A stretch of 64,000 nucleotides of DNA from Pontibacter mucosus (GTDB taxonomy: Bacteria; Bacteroidota; Bacteroidia; Cytophagales; Hymenobacteraceae): assembly GCF_003054055.1 (NCBI RefSeq), contig NZ_QBKI01000008.1:203989-267988 (forward strand), in the 5' to 3' direction. Position numbers and translations under genes: made by a program. Each line of letters opens with the position of its first letter. The stretch's first letter is position 1. Of this stretch, positions 43,560 to 52,224 are shown piece by piece. A model generated the notes under the pieces. That model was not told the origin of the DNA, made no database searches, and worked only from the letters and a program-made list of their open reading frames with translations.

Positions 43560-44657
43560 TTAAATCTGTACCGTACTCGCTTCCGGCACTTTCACTTTTT
43601 CGTTTTTCTGCAGCCCCGATACCACCTCTATATTGATGCCGTCGGAGATGCCGGTTTTGATCTTGCGCTTCTCGAACCGCTGCGGCGCCGTCTCCACCTC
43701 CACGTAAGGCTGTTCCTTCTCAAACTTGAGCATGCTTTCCTTTATGGCCAGTGTCTTGTCGCGCTTGTCCAACACAATATCGGCGTTGGCACTGTAGCCG
43801 GCGCGTATAAAGTCGTCCTCATCCAGCAGCACCCGCGCCCGAATCGGGAACTTGATAGAGCCCTCCTCATCCACGCCTTTCGGGGCGATGAACTCCAGCT
43901 TGGCATTGAATACCCGGCCCTCGATGGCCCCGATGGTCAGCAGCAGGTCCATGTTCTCTTTCAGCTTGCCCACTTCCGACTCATCTATCTTACCCTCGAA
44001 AATAAGGCTGCGCATGTCGGCCACCGAGGCAATGGTGGTGCCCTCGTTAAAGTTGTTGCGCTCGATGATAGAGCTACCCACCTTCACCGGCACGTCCAGC
44101 AGCATGCCATCGATGGTGGAGTATACCTGGTTAGACTGTTGCTGCCCGCGCTTGCGTGAGGAACCTTCGCGCACTAGTTGCAGGTTGCTTTCAGCGGCGG
44201 AAAGCGCCTCGCGCTTCAGGTCGAAGTCGGCTTTATACTTTCTAAACTCCTGCTCCGGGATCACCTTGTCGGCATACAGCTGCTCGTACCGTTTCAGCTC
44301 CCGCTCGGCCTCCTCGAAGTTCAGCCGGGCCGTCTGCAGCTGCGTTTCGGCATTGTTCACGCTTACCATGTTGGGCACAATGCGGATCTTGGCCAGCAGC
44401 TGTCCTTTTTTCACCAGTTCGCCGGCCTCCACGTACAGCTCCTCCACAATCCCCGACACCTGCGACTTTATCTCAACTTCCTTGCGCGGCACGATAGCGC
44501 CCGTAGCCACCGTCTTCTTCACGATCTCGGTCTCAAAGGGAGCCTCGGTTTTATACACCACAGGGTCGGTGTTGGCCTTGTTGTAGAAGTAATAGCCCAG
44601 CCAGCCCGAGAGGCCCAGGAAAATCAGGATGAATACGCCTAACAATACCTTTTTCAT
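43560..44657 (-). CDS. HlyD/MacA-type periplasmic adaptor of ABC export system
   Basis: This 365-aa membrane-fusion protein has one N-terminal membrane helix (VLLGVFILIFLGLSGWLGYYF), split lipoyl-like halves (EVEIKSQVSGIVEELYVEAGELVKKGQLLAKI and the matching distal half), a long alpha-helical hairpin (about residues 95-165) and a beta-barrel. ATG at 44657 begins the helix cleanly. It would join the ABC permeases below to an outer-membrane TolC-type channel, which is not in the window. It is the last gene of the operon. Confidence 0.85.
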   Translation of the reverse strand: MKKVLLGVFILIFLGLSGWLGYYFYNKANTDPVVYKTEAPFETEIVKKTVATGAIVPRKEVEIKSQVSGIVEELYVEAGELVKKGQLLAKIRIVPNMVSVNNAETQLQTARLNFEEAERELKRYEQLYADKVIPEQEFRKYKADFDLKREALSAAESNLQLVREGSSRKRGQQQSNQVYSTIDGMLLDVPVKVGSSIIERNNFNEGTTIASVADMRSLIFEGKIDESEVGKLKENMDLLLTIGAIEGRVFNAKLEFIAPKGVDEEGSIKFPIRARVLLDEDDFIRAGYSANADIVLDKRDKTLAIKESMLKFEKEQPYVEVETAPQRFEKRKIKTGISDGINIEVVSGLQKNEKVKVPEASTVQI

Positions 44658-44662
44658 AGCGT

Positions 44663-44700
44663 TGTCAATTATCAATTACCAGTTATCATTTATCAGTTTT
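44663..44700. repeat. Low-complexity TTATCAATTACCAGTTATCA spacer
   Basis: Short ATCA/ATTA units (GTCAATTATCAATTACCAG, TTATCATTTATCAG) flank one side of the four-helix-bundle gene. The same kind of sequence is found upstream of iscX (17863-17885) and, as TGTTAATTGTTAAATGATCA, on the other side at 45057-45090. Confidence 0.5.
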
Positions 44701-45048
44701 GATGCCTCTTGAGGTTCTTATACTTGAGAAGAGCATTTTGCCTAATTCATCTGCATCCGCAAACAAGCTTTGGTGCTGTCTCTCGTCTATATAGCCTGTA
44801 TCCTTGAGCAAGTCTGTCCAGTACTTCGTTTCCAGGCATTCCTTATAAGCAATGGAAAGTTTAGAGGAGAACTCCGCATCCGAGATTGCGCCATTGGCCT
44901 CTGCCACATTCGCGCCAATGGATGTACCGCTACGCAGCAACTGCTTGGCAAGTAAAAACTCCCGTTTTTCCTGCCCCAGGTACTGGTAAGCTCTTACCAC
45001 CCTGATTGCAAAAGCATATGCTTTGTTGTAAAGTACATTCTCCTTCAT
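44686..45048 (-). CDS. Four-helix-bundle protein (23S rRNA intervening-sequence family)
   Basis: This 120-aa protein matches the TIGR02436/S23-type family: YNKAYAFAIRVVRAYQYL, LAKQLLRSGTSIGANVAEANGA, SKLSIAYKECLETKYWTDLL. Members occur in Bacteroidota chromosomes and as ORFs in 23S rRNA intervening sequences; they form pentamers but have no proven activity. Here the gene interrupts an ABC export operon and is flanked by AT-rich short repeats, so insertion as a small mobile cassette is plausible. Confidence 0.85.
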   Translation of the reverse strand: MKENVLYNKAYAFAIRVVRAYQYLGQEKREFLLAKQLLRSGTSIGANVAEANGAISDAEFSSKLSIAYKECLETKYWTDLLKDTGYIDERQHQSLFADADELGKMLFSSIRTSRGIKTDK

Positions 45049-45092
45049 GTGTAGTATGATTGTTAATTGTTAAATGATCATTGTTAACTGAA

Positions 45093-46343
45093 TCACTCGT
45101 CTTTAAGCGCCACTACCGGGTTCACCCTGGCGGCCTTGGTGGCAGGAATCAGGCCGGCCAGTGCGCCGGTAACCACCAACAGCACGGTAGCGGTCAGAGC
45201 AATGCCGGGATTTACCTCCGGGATGCCGAAGAAGCCCGCCTGCACGTCGTTCTTCCGCATCACATACTCTATCAGGGCAATGATGCCGGTGCCGCCCAGC
45301 AAGCCCACATAGCCTGCCAGCCCCGTTATCACGATGGACTCCTGGATGATCAGACTGATGATAGAAAGTGGCGTGGCCCCAAGCGCCTTGCGGATTCCGA
45401 TTTCCTTGGTGCGCTCCTTTACCACGATCAGCATGATGTTGCCTACCCCGATAATGCCTGCCACGATGGTGCCTATACTTACCAGCCAGCTAAAACCGGC
45501 AATGCCCGCGAACAGCCCCTGCACTTCCTGAAACTCCTTCTCCACGTTAGCCGAGCCAAAGGCTTTCAGGTCGGTGGGGGCTACGCGGTGGCGCTGCATC
45601 AGCAGGGTTTTGGTTTTCTCCTCTATCAGGGCAGCAGGCACGCCCGGCTTGGGCACCATGGCCATAAATCCCACCTTGTTTACCTGGTTATAAGTTTGCT
45701 GCAGGGCCGTGAGCGGGATGTAAATGACCTTGCCGTCCTCCACCACGTCCTCGCCCTTGCCCACCGGCTCAAAAGTACCCACTACCTGAAAGTAGCTGCC
45801 CTTGATGCTGATGTACTTGCCAATCGGGTTCTTCTCGTTAGGAAAGAGCACCTCCAGCACGCGCGGCCCCACTACGGCCACCTTGCGCTTCTCCTGCATG
45901 TCGATCTCGTTCACGAAACGGCCGGTTTTCACCTTCATCGGCTTTACAGAGAGCATGTCGGGCGTTTCGCCGTTCACCGTGAAGGCAGAGCTCTTGTCTT
46001 TATAGTTCACTGAAAAATCGCCCCAGAGTTGGCTGCTGGGTGCTACCACGCCCACCTCCGGTATACTTGCCCGGATGGCCGCCACATCGTCGTTGGTCAG
46101 CTGAATGGTGCGACCGGCGTTCATGCCCATGTAGGGTACGCTGGTGCGCTGCGTCCAGACAAACACGGCGTTCTTGGCGATGTTAAACTCGCTGGTGATG
46201 CCGTTCTCCAGTCCCTTGCCCGCGCCCAGTAACACCACCAGCATAAAGATGCCCCAGAACACGCCAAAAGCCGTCAGGGCCGTGCGCAGCTTGTGCTTCT
46301 TGACGGTGTTATAGATCTCGGTCCATTTATCAATATCGATCAT
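45093..46343 (-). CDS. MacB-like ABC transporter permease (second copy)
   Basis: This 416-aa protein has one N-terminal helix, a large periplasmic MacB-PCD domain and three C-terminal helices of the FtsX fold (IGVGNIMLIVVKERTKEIGIRKALGATPLSIISLIIQE). It lacks an ATPase domain; the ATPase is separate at 47948. It is paralogous to the permease at 46545 along its whole length, and both the gene and the following spacer seem duplicated. Confidence 0.88.
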   Translation of the reverse strand: MIDIDKWTEIYNTVKKHKLRTALTAFGVFWGIFMLVVLLGAGKGLENGITSEFNIAKNAVFVWTQRTSVPYMGMNAGRTIQLTNDDVAAIRASIPEVGVVAPSSQLWGDFSVNYKDKSSAFTVNGETPDMLSVKPMKVKTGRFVNEIDMQEKRKVAVVGPRVLEVLFPNEKNPIGKYISIKGSYFQVVGTFEPVGKGEDVVEDGKVIYIPLTALQQTYNQVNKVGFMAMVPKPGVPAALIEEKTKTLLMQRHRVAPTDLKAFGSANVEKEFQEVQGLFAGIAGFSWLVSIGTIVAGIIGVGNIMLIVVKERTKEIGIRKALGATPLSIISLIIQESIVITGLAGYVGLLGGTGIIALIEYVMRKNDVQAGFFGIPEVNPGIALTATVLLVVTGALAGLIPATKAARVNPVVALKDE

Positions 46344-46544
46344 AGCTTTTCAGTTTTGAATGAGCGAATGAGTGGATGAGTGAATGTTTAGTCTTTGTTA
46401 AATGGTTGCACTGTTAAATTGCTAATTGTTAATTGCTGGTAGTTGATTGCTGATACTTTTATACTTTCTGAATTCTCCTGAATTAGATATCCTGGTAGAC
46501 GAAGTATAAATTCACTCAATCACTCATTCGCTCATGCACAATTC
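46344..46544. repeat. Duplicated spacer (copy A): GAATGAGTGAATG-type repeat plus word block
   Basis: It reads, in plus orientation, GTTTTGAATGAGCGAATGAGTGG, then a TTTTATACTTTCTGAATTC block and CGAAGTATAAATTCACTCAATCACTCATTCGCTCAT. The spacer at 47790-47947 has the same blocks in the same order. Confidence 0.7.
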
Positions 46545-47789
46545 CTAATCCGCCCTAAGCGCCTCAATGGGTTTGATATGGGCAGCTCGCAAGGCCGGCA
46601 TCAGCCCGGCGATAGCCCCCGATACCACCAGTACCACCGTGGCCGACAGCGCCACCCGCAGGTCCACCTCAGGGCTGGCGAAGAACGGCAGCTCCGCCCC
46701 CGACGACACCAGCATGTGCTCTATCAGCGCCAGGATCATAGTGCCAAACAGCAGCCCCAGGTATCCCGAGAAAGCCGTTATCACCACCGACTCCTGCAGG
46801 ATAAGGCTCACAATGGAAAGCGGTGTGGCTCCCAGCGCCTTGCGCACCCCAATCTCTCGGGTGCGCTCCTTCACGATGATCAGCATGATGTTGCTCACGC
46901 CCACAATGCCGGCTATCAGGGTGCCGATGCCCACAATCCACACAAAGACGCGGATGCCGCTGAACAAGCCCTGCACTTTCAGGTACTCGGCCTCGGTGTT
47001 CTCCACCCCGATGGCCATGTCGTCGGTTTCGGCGAACTTGTGCCGCTGGGCCAGCAGGGTGCGCAGTTTGTCTTCCATTTCCTTGGCCGGCACGCCGTCC
47101 TGGGCAGTCAGCAGCATCAGTTGCACCTGGTTGGGTTGGTTAAAGGCCGTTTGCAGCGTGGAGAACGGGATGTAGGCGCGCTCCTCGCGGCGGCCGCTGT
47201 TGTTGCCGCGCACCTTAAAAGTGCCCACCACCTTAAAGTGGATGCCCCGGATGTTCACGTACTCGCCAATGGGGTTTTGCTCCTTGAAAAGCACCTGCGC
47301 CACCTGCTCTCCCAGCACAATCACCTTGCGCTTCTCCCGCTCATCCAGCTCGTTGAGGATGCGGCCGCGGAAAGCGCGCTCCCCGTTTATCTCCATAAAG
47401 TCCGGGGCGGCACCAAACACCTGGTAAGAGCCGTTCTGGTCTTTGTAGTTGATCGTGTACTCGCCCCAGATGCGGTTACGCGGCGCCATCAGGTTCAGCT
47501 CCATTAGTTCGCGCTCGATGGCATCCAGGTCTTGATTGGTAAACTTTATCTCGCGTCCGGGCTTCATGCCCTTGTGCGCCACTGCGGTTTTGCCGCTCCA
47601 CACAAAAATGCTGTTCTTGGCCCCATCGCCGAAGCGGTTCACCACGCCCTTCTCCAGCCCCTTGCCCACGCCCAGCAGCAGCACCAGCATAAAGATGCCC
47701 CAGAACACGCCAAAAGCCGTGAGGAAGGTGCGCAGCTTGTTTTTGCGCATCGTGCCCAGTATCTCCTGCCATTTATCGATGTCGAACAT
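46545..47789 (-). CDS. MacB-like ABC transporter permease (first copy)
   Basis: This 414-aa protein has the same architecture as the permease at 45093: N-terminal helix in LRTFLTAFGVFWGIFMLVLLLG, MacB periplasmic domain, and FtsX helices with VSNIMLIIVKERTREIGVRKALGATPLSIVSLILQE. MacAB-type systems move substrates from the periplasm outward by mechanotransmission. With the ATPase and adaptor it would make a heterodimeric exporter. Substrate unknown. Confidence 0.88.
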   Translation of the reverse strand: MFDIDKWQEILGTMRKNKLRTFLTAFGVFWGIFMLVLLLGVGKGLEKGVVNRFGDGAKNSIFVWSGKTAVAHKGMKPGREIKFTNQDLDAIERELMELNLMAPRNRIWGEYTINYKDQNGSYQVFGAAPDFMEINGERAFRGRILNELDEREKRKVIVLGEQVAQVLFKEQNPIGEYVNIRGIHFKVVGTFKVRGNNSGRREERAYIPFSTLQTAFNQPNQVQLMLLTAQDGVPAKEMEDKLRTLLAQRHKFAETDDMAIGVENTEAEYLKVQGLFSGIRVFVWIVGIGTLIAGIVGVSNIMLIIVKERTREIGVRKALGATPLSIVSLILQESVVITAFSGYLGLLFGTMILALIEHMLVSSGAELPFFASPEVDLRVALSATVVLVVSGAIAGLMPALRAAHIKPIEALRAD

Positions 47790-47947
47790 GTTCGGTTAGT
47801 TTTGAATGAGTGACTGAGTGGATGGTATCTAATTTTGAATGAATGACTGAGTGAATGAGTGAATGCTATATTGTTGATTGTTGGGGCTTTTTATACTTTC
47901 TGAATGCTTTTGGAGTGAAAGCCTTGGTGCACGAAGTATAAATTCAC
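47790..47947. repeat. Duplicated spacer (copy B), running into the ATPase 3' end
   Basis: Copy of 46344-46544: GAATGAGTGACTGAGTGG and GAATGAATGACTGAGTGAATG units, TTTTTATACTTTCTGAATGC, then CGAAGTATAAATTCACTCAATCATTCATTCGCTCATTCA. The last block continues past 47948 and encodes the C-terminus of the ATPase (NERMND). Confidence 0.7.
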
Positions 47948-48676
47948 TCAATCATTCATTCGCTCATTCAAAATTCCATGCTCTGCCACGGCAGGCTCCA
48001 GCACACCGTGATCGTCGTTCACGATCAGGCCGTCCTTCAGCCGGATGATGCGATGTGTCTGCGCGGCGATGTCGTTCTCGTGCGTTACGATCACCACGGT
48101 CATACCCTTGCGGTTCACGTCTTTAAAGATGTCCATTACCTCGTAGGAAGTTTGGGAATCCAGGGCACCGGTTGGCTCGTCGGCAAGTATAAGCTTGGGT
48201 TGGGAGATAAGCGCGCGCGCAATAGCCACCCGCTGCCGCTGCCCACCCGACATCTCGTTGGGCGAGTGTTCGGCCCACTCCTTCAGGCCTACCATCTCCA
48301 GGTACTGCAGTGCCAGTTTGTTGCGTTCCCGGCGGCCTACCTTCTGGTAATAAAGCGGCAGGGCCACGTTCTCCATGGCGTTTTTAAAAGAGAGCAGGTT
48401 AAACGACTGGAACACAAAGCCCAGGAAGCGGTTGCGGTAATACGCCGCCTTGGCTGCGCTCAGGTTTTTGATGGTGGTGCCGGCCAATGTATAGTTGCCA
48501 CGGTCGTAATCGTCGAGAATGCCCAGGATGTTGAGCAGCGTGGACTTGCCCGAGCCCGAAGCCCCCATAATCGACACAAACTCCCCCTCCTGAATCTGTA
48601 GGTCGATGCCCTTGAGTACGTGCAGTTTGTTTTGCCCTACGGCGTAATATTTGTGGATGTCCTGGAGCTGTATCAT
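47948..48676 (-). CDS. ABC transporter ATPase, MacB/LolD type
   Basis: This 242-aa ATPase has Walker A GASGSGKST (about residue 39), Q-loop FVFQSFNLL, signature MSGGQRQRVAIARAL, Walker B LILADEPTGALDS and switch His VTHENDI. ATG at 48676 is preferred to the upstream TTG. It is the first gene of the export operon. Its last nine codons (GILNERMND) are encoded by the same GAATGAGCGAATGAATGATTGAG repeat that fills the spacer between the permease genes, so the 3' end was replaced or extended by repeat DNA. Confidence 0.9.
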   Translation of the reverse strand: MIQLQDIHKYYAVGQNKLHVLKGIDLQIQEGEFVSIMGASGSGKSTLLNILGILDDYDRGNYTLAGTTIKNLSAAKAAYYRNRFLGFVFQSFNLLSFKNAMENVALPLYYQKVGRRERNKLALQYLEMVGLKEWAEHSPNEMSGGQRQRVAIARALISQPKLILADEPTGALDSQTSYEVMDIFKDVNRKGMTVVIVTHENDIAAQTHRIIRLKDGLIVNDDHGVLEPAVAEHGILNERMND

Positions 48677-49167
48677 AGGCAATGGCTTAAGCTGTACTTC
48701 TTCCTAGAGGTTTACGGTAGTAGGCTATACAAGGTACCGATTATTCAAACAAATTATAAAATACTTTATACTTACAACGCTTATTTATCGACTTATCACA
48801 TCTCCATATCTACCAACCTGGTGAAGCGCAGGCAGCAGAGGGGTAAGTAAATAAGGGTGGTAAGGCAACGTAGGTAAAAGCCGGCGCAGCGGCTTTATAG
48901 GGTAAAGATGCAGCAGGTAGCCACCTGGTTGCCTGGGCTTTAAAAAAAAAGTAAAAAGCACCTTCGGTTCAGCGGAGCTCGGCTTGTGGTCTTGCTATAC
49001 TAACCTGCCCGCTTTCTCCTCCCGATAAGGTAATAGAGCACAAGGCCCAAAAGCGAAATGTTTGCCATGGAGCGCTTGGTTAAGATCATTTAATATAGGA
49101 ATTCCGCTATAATTAACCAAACACCGCACAAACCCAGTACAATCCTATAGTTATCCCGCTACAACGT
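48677..49167. other. Divergent spacer, no gene seen
   Basis: It must carry promoters for the export operon (minus) and the hypothetical gene at 49168 (plus). A TATACTT word (near 48769) and a small hairpin AAAGCC/GGCTTT (48877-48896) are visible. No promoter meets the TTTG/TAnnTTTG pattern clearly. Confidence 0.45.
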
Positions 49168-49731
49168 ATGATGATGGAGCAGCCGTTGCCCGAACCTATC
49201 CTGTTTCACCCGCTCAAGCACCACCTGGGCTTCCTGAAGGATTTTGCCGCCCAAAGTATAGCGTGGCCGGAACCGGAGCTGCTAAAGGCATTCAAGCGTA
49301 TTGGTGGCTCGCAGCTGGATTTGTACATTGGCCCGCTCTCGCCGCTGCAGATAGCCGGGGAGGTGATTTTATACTTGAAACAGCACCAGCTGCATATGCC
49401 TGCGCTATACCAAAGCTATCTAGGCCCTGGTGGCTACCGCCTCTGCTCCCTCTCCGACGGCTCTGCCTGGACGCTGCGCTGGGGCGTGCACGCAGGAAGG
49501 CACGTGCACCTGCACCCCGGCCGCTACTCGCTGCACACGTTGCGGGTAAAGGCCAACCACCTTAAAACCGCGCTTGCCGTAGCCATAGCAAGTATAAAGT
49601 ATAACCAGCCTGTAACCCTGCCCTTGCTGAACCAGGTGCGGGCCGGGTGGCTGGCGTTGCCGCCAGTGCCGGGTTACACTTCGGAGGAAGGCTTGGGCAA
49701 GGTACTGGACCTGGTGCTGAACCAAGTATAA
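49168..49731 (+). CDS. Conserved hypothetical protein, 187 aa
   Basis: I do not recognise the family. The protein is soluble with no signal peptide, and has a His-rich stretch (GVHAGRHVHLHPGRYSLHTLRVKANHL) and a C-terminal YTSEEGLGKVLDLVLNQV. The frame has normal codon use and holds several AAGTATA words coding Ser-Ile or Lys-Tyr (49256, 49590 and 49597). Its stop sits in a word (CAA-GTA-TAA). ATG at 49168 could also be two codons later. Confidence 0.6.
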   Translation: MMMEQPLPEPILFHPLKHHLGFLKDFAAQSIAWPEPELLKAFKRIGGSQLDLYIGPLSPLQIAGEVILYLKQHQLHMPALYQSYLGPGGYRLCSLSDGSAWTLRWGVHAGRHVHLHPGRYSLHTLRVKANHLKTALAVAIASIKYNQPVTLPLLNQVRAGWLALPPVPGYTSEEGLGKVLDLVLNQV

Positions 49732-49737
49732 ACTAAC

Positions 49738-49768
49738 AGCGCCACCCCGTTAATGAGGTGGCGCTGCC
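49738..49768. terminator. GC-rich hairpin between convergent genes
   Basis: AGCGCCACC pairs with GGTGGCGCT around CCGTTAATGA. T-runs are weak, so it may work with the adjacent AAGTATAAAC word or only stabilise 3' ends. Confidence 0.6.
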
Positions 49769-49786
49769 CGCACAAGTGTTATATCG

Positions 49787-50590
49787 TTACCGGTTCATGC
49801 TTTGCAGCGAGGCCAGCGTCACTTTCTGATCGTTCAGCTCCGTATACTTAAAGTCGTTACCTCCCCTGAAGCTGGCGCCTTTTATGTTAAAGTTGCCGGC
49901 TACTTTGGTATACTTAAAGTTGGCGGTGCCATCGAACAGGGCTTTTTCAAAATTGGCACTACGCGCAAACTTGGTATACTTGTAATTGGCCTCGCCCTTG
50001 TAGGTGGCGCCGGCAAAGCTGGCCCGCTCCGGGAACTCCACATACTTAAAGTTAGCCTCGCCGCCAAAGCGCACATTACTGAAGTTCACGCTCCTATCAA
50101 ACTCGGCATACTTGAAGTTGGCCTCCTCTGCAAAGCGGCTGCTCATAAACGAAACATCGCCCTCGAACTCGCTATACTTGAAAGCTGCTTTCTGCTTAAA
50201 GGTGCAACTCTCGAACAGGACCTCTTTCTCGAAGTTTGTATTGTATACCTCGCTGGTTTTCTTCTTCAGGTTTACCCGCAGTTGCTCCACATTATCCGGG
50301 TTAAAGTATGCCAGCACATCGCCCGTAAAAGTGCAGTTTACAAATGAGAGCGGAGCCGTAACCGTGCTTACATACTTCCTGGTGCTATACTTGTCCTCGC
50401 CGCCTTCCACCAGTTTCATGTTGTCCAGCTTCGTCATGTCCAGGTCGCCTACAATCTCCACATTCTTGTAGCGAACAGCCTCGCCCCGATTCATCTTGGC
50501 GATGACTTCGGAGGCGTTTACTTTGGTCTGCGCCATACTTAGCAGCGGCAGAAACAATAGCAGGAGTAGCGTTTGTACTTGTTTTCTCAT
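49787..50590 (-). CDS. Secreted pentapeptide-repeat-like protein
   Basis: This 267-aa protein has a signal peptide (LLLLLFLPLLSMAQ) and from about residue 95 onward a right-handed quadrilateral beta-helix made of pentapeptide-like repeats with Phe at the centre: AAFKYSEFEGDVSF, ANFKYAEFDRSVNF, ANFKYVEFPERASF, ANYKYTKFARSANF. The Lys-Tyr pairs are written AAG-TAT, and where the next codon begins with A they form AAGTATA words at several points. Function unknown; an envelope scaffold is possible. Confidence 0.75.
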   Translation of the reverse strand: MRKQVQTLLLLLFLPLLSMAQTKVNASEVIAKMNRGEAVRYKNVEIVGDLDMTKLDNMKLVEGGEDKYSTRKYVSTVTAPLSFVNCTFTGDVLAYFNPDNVEQLRVNLKKKTSEVYNTNFEKEVLFESCTFKQKAAFKYSEFEGDVSFMSSRFAEEANFKYAEFDRSVNFSNVRFGGEANFKYVEFPERASFAGATYKGEANYKYTKFARSANFEKALFDGTANFKYTKVAGNFNIKGASFRGGNDFKYTELNDQKVTLASLQSMNR

Positions 50591-50704
50591 AGTAGATATG
50601 GTTTATGTTTTGTGTGTCTGATTTATAGATGGAGAAAGTATAGCAAGGGTTGCCTGGGGGATGAAATATTTATACTTCATCTGCTAACCTGCCTTTAAAA
50701 CACA

Positions 50705-50737
50705 AAAAGCGCCACCCTTTGCAGAGCGGCGCTTTTA
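50705..50737 (-). terminator. Terminator after lpdA
   Basis: AAAAGCGCC pairs with GGCGCTTTT around ACCCTTTGCAGAGC. T-runs exist on both strands; on the minus strand it ends the sucA-sucB-lpdA unit. Confidence 0.85.
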
Positions 50738-50760
50738 TATTTTATACTTCTATACCTTGC

Positions 50761-52164
50761 TTAGATGTGCAGCGCGCGGTTATCGGTGGCTGCCAGGCAA
50801 GCCTCCTTCAGGGCTTCGGTATAGGTTGGGTGCGCGTGGCTCATGCGGGCAACATCCTCTGCCGACGCACGGAACTCCATCGCTACTACCGCCTCGGCAA
50901 TCATATCCGCAGCGCGAGGGCCGATCATGTGCACACCCAGGATCTCGTCGGTGTTCTTATCGGCCAGCACCTTCACGAAGCCATCCGTATCCATAGACGC
51001 CTTGGCACGGCCAGACGCTTTGAACGGGAACGAGCCGGACTTGTAGGCGCGGCCCTGCTCCTTCAGCTGCTCCTCGGTATAGCCTACACCAGCCACCTCC
51101 GGCCAGGTATACACCACACCCGGTATCAGGTTATAGTTGATGTGCGGCTTCTGGCCAACGATCTGCTCGGCTACCAGCACGCCTTCTTCCTCGGCTTTGT
51201 GGGCCAGCATCGCGCCACGCACCACGTCGCCAATCGCGTAGATGCCCGGCACGTTGGTTTCCAGGTGGTCGTTTACGGCAATCATACCGCGCTCGCCCAG
51301 CTGCACACCGGCGTTCTCCAGTCCCAGTCCTTCGGTGTATGGCTTGCGGCCTACTGATACCAGCACGTAATCGCCTTCGAAAGTCACCACCTCGCCTTTC
51401 GGGTTCTCGGCGGTTACTTTTACAACTTCGCCCTCGTTCGTAGCGCCCGTTACCTTGTGGCTCATGAAGAACTCAAACTTAAGCGACTTTTTCAACACGC
51501 GCTGCAGCTCTTTGCCCAGGGCACGGTCCATGGTTGGGATGATGGCATCCATATACTCAATCACCTGCACTTTGGTACCCAGGCGGGCATACACAGAACC
51601 TAGTTCCAGGCCAATCACACCGCCCCCGATCACAATCAGGTTTTTAGGAACCTCCGTCAGCGATAAAGCCTCGGTAGACGTAATAATGCGCTTCTTATCG
51701 ATGGGCAGGAACGGCAGCGTCGTTGGCTTAGAACCTGTAGCGATGATCGTCTTGTCTGTTTCGATCTGCTGCTCTTTGCCTTCTGCGTCTGTTATCTTTA
51801 TCGTGTTTTTGTTCACGAAAGAGCCCAGGCCATAGTAGGTATCGATCTTGTGCTTCTTCATCAGGTAAGCAATGCCGTCGTTGTTCGATTTCACTACGCC
51901 TGCCTTGCGCTGAATCATCTGTCCGATGTTTACCTGCAGGTTTTCCAGCTCGATGCCGTGCTCTGTAAAAGTATGCGCTGCGTTGTGGAAGTGCTCTGAA
52001 GAGTCCAGAAGCGCCTTGGATGGGATACAGCCCACGTTCAGGCAGGTACCGCCCAGCACGTTATACTTCTCTATGATAGCGGTTTTCAGGCCAAGTTGCG
52101 CGCAACGTATCGCTGCCACGTAGCCTCCAGGGCCAGAACCGATTACGGTAACGTCGTATTTCAT
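50761..52164 (-). CDS. lpdA: Dihydrolipoyl dehydrogenase (E3)
   Basis: This 467-aa flavoprotein has the FAD motif GSGPGGYVAA (about residues 8-17), the redox-active disulfide GGTCLNVGCIPSKALL, the NAD motif GGGVIGLELGSVYARLG and the C-terminal catalytic HAHPTYTE pair. It reoxidises dihydrolipoyl groups of E2, here surely for 2-oxoglutarate dehydrogenase encoded just upstream, and probably also pyruvate dehydrogenase. Confidence 0.96.
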   Translation of the reverse strand: MKYDVTVIGSGPGGYVAAIRCAQLGLKTAIIEKYNVLGGTCLNVGCIPSKALLDSSEHFHNAAHTFTEHGIELENLQVNIGQMIQRKAGVVKSNNDGIAYLMKKHKIDTYYGLGSFVNKNTIKITDAEGKEQQIETDKTIIATGSKPTTLPFLPIDKKRIITSTEALSLTEVPKNLIVIGGGVIGLELGSVYARLGTKVQVIEYMDAIIPTMDRALGKELQRVLKKSLKFEFFMSHKVTGATNEGEVVKVTAENPKGEVVTFEGDYVLVSVGRKPYTEGLGLENAGVQLGERGMIAVNDHLETNVPGIYAIGDVVRGAMLAHKAEEEGVLVAEQIVGQKPHINYNLIPGVVYTWPEVAGVGYTEEQLKEQGRAYKSGSFPFKASGRAKASMDTDGFVKVLADKNTDEILGVHMIGPRAADMIAEAVVAMEFRASAEDVARMSHAHPTYTEALKEACLAATDNRALHI

Positions 52165-52224
52165 CTTTTTATACTTTTGGAGCTCTAAATGCTCGTTTTT
52201 TTATTTGATTTCCCTGCGATTGTA

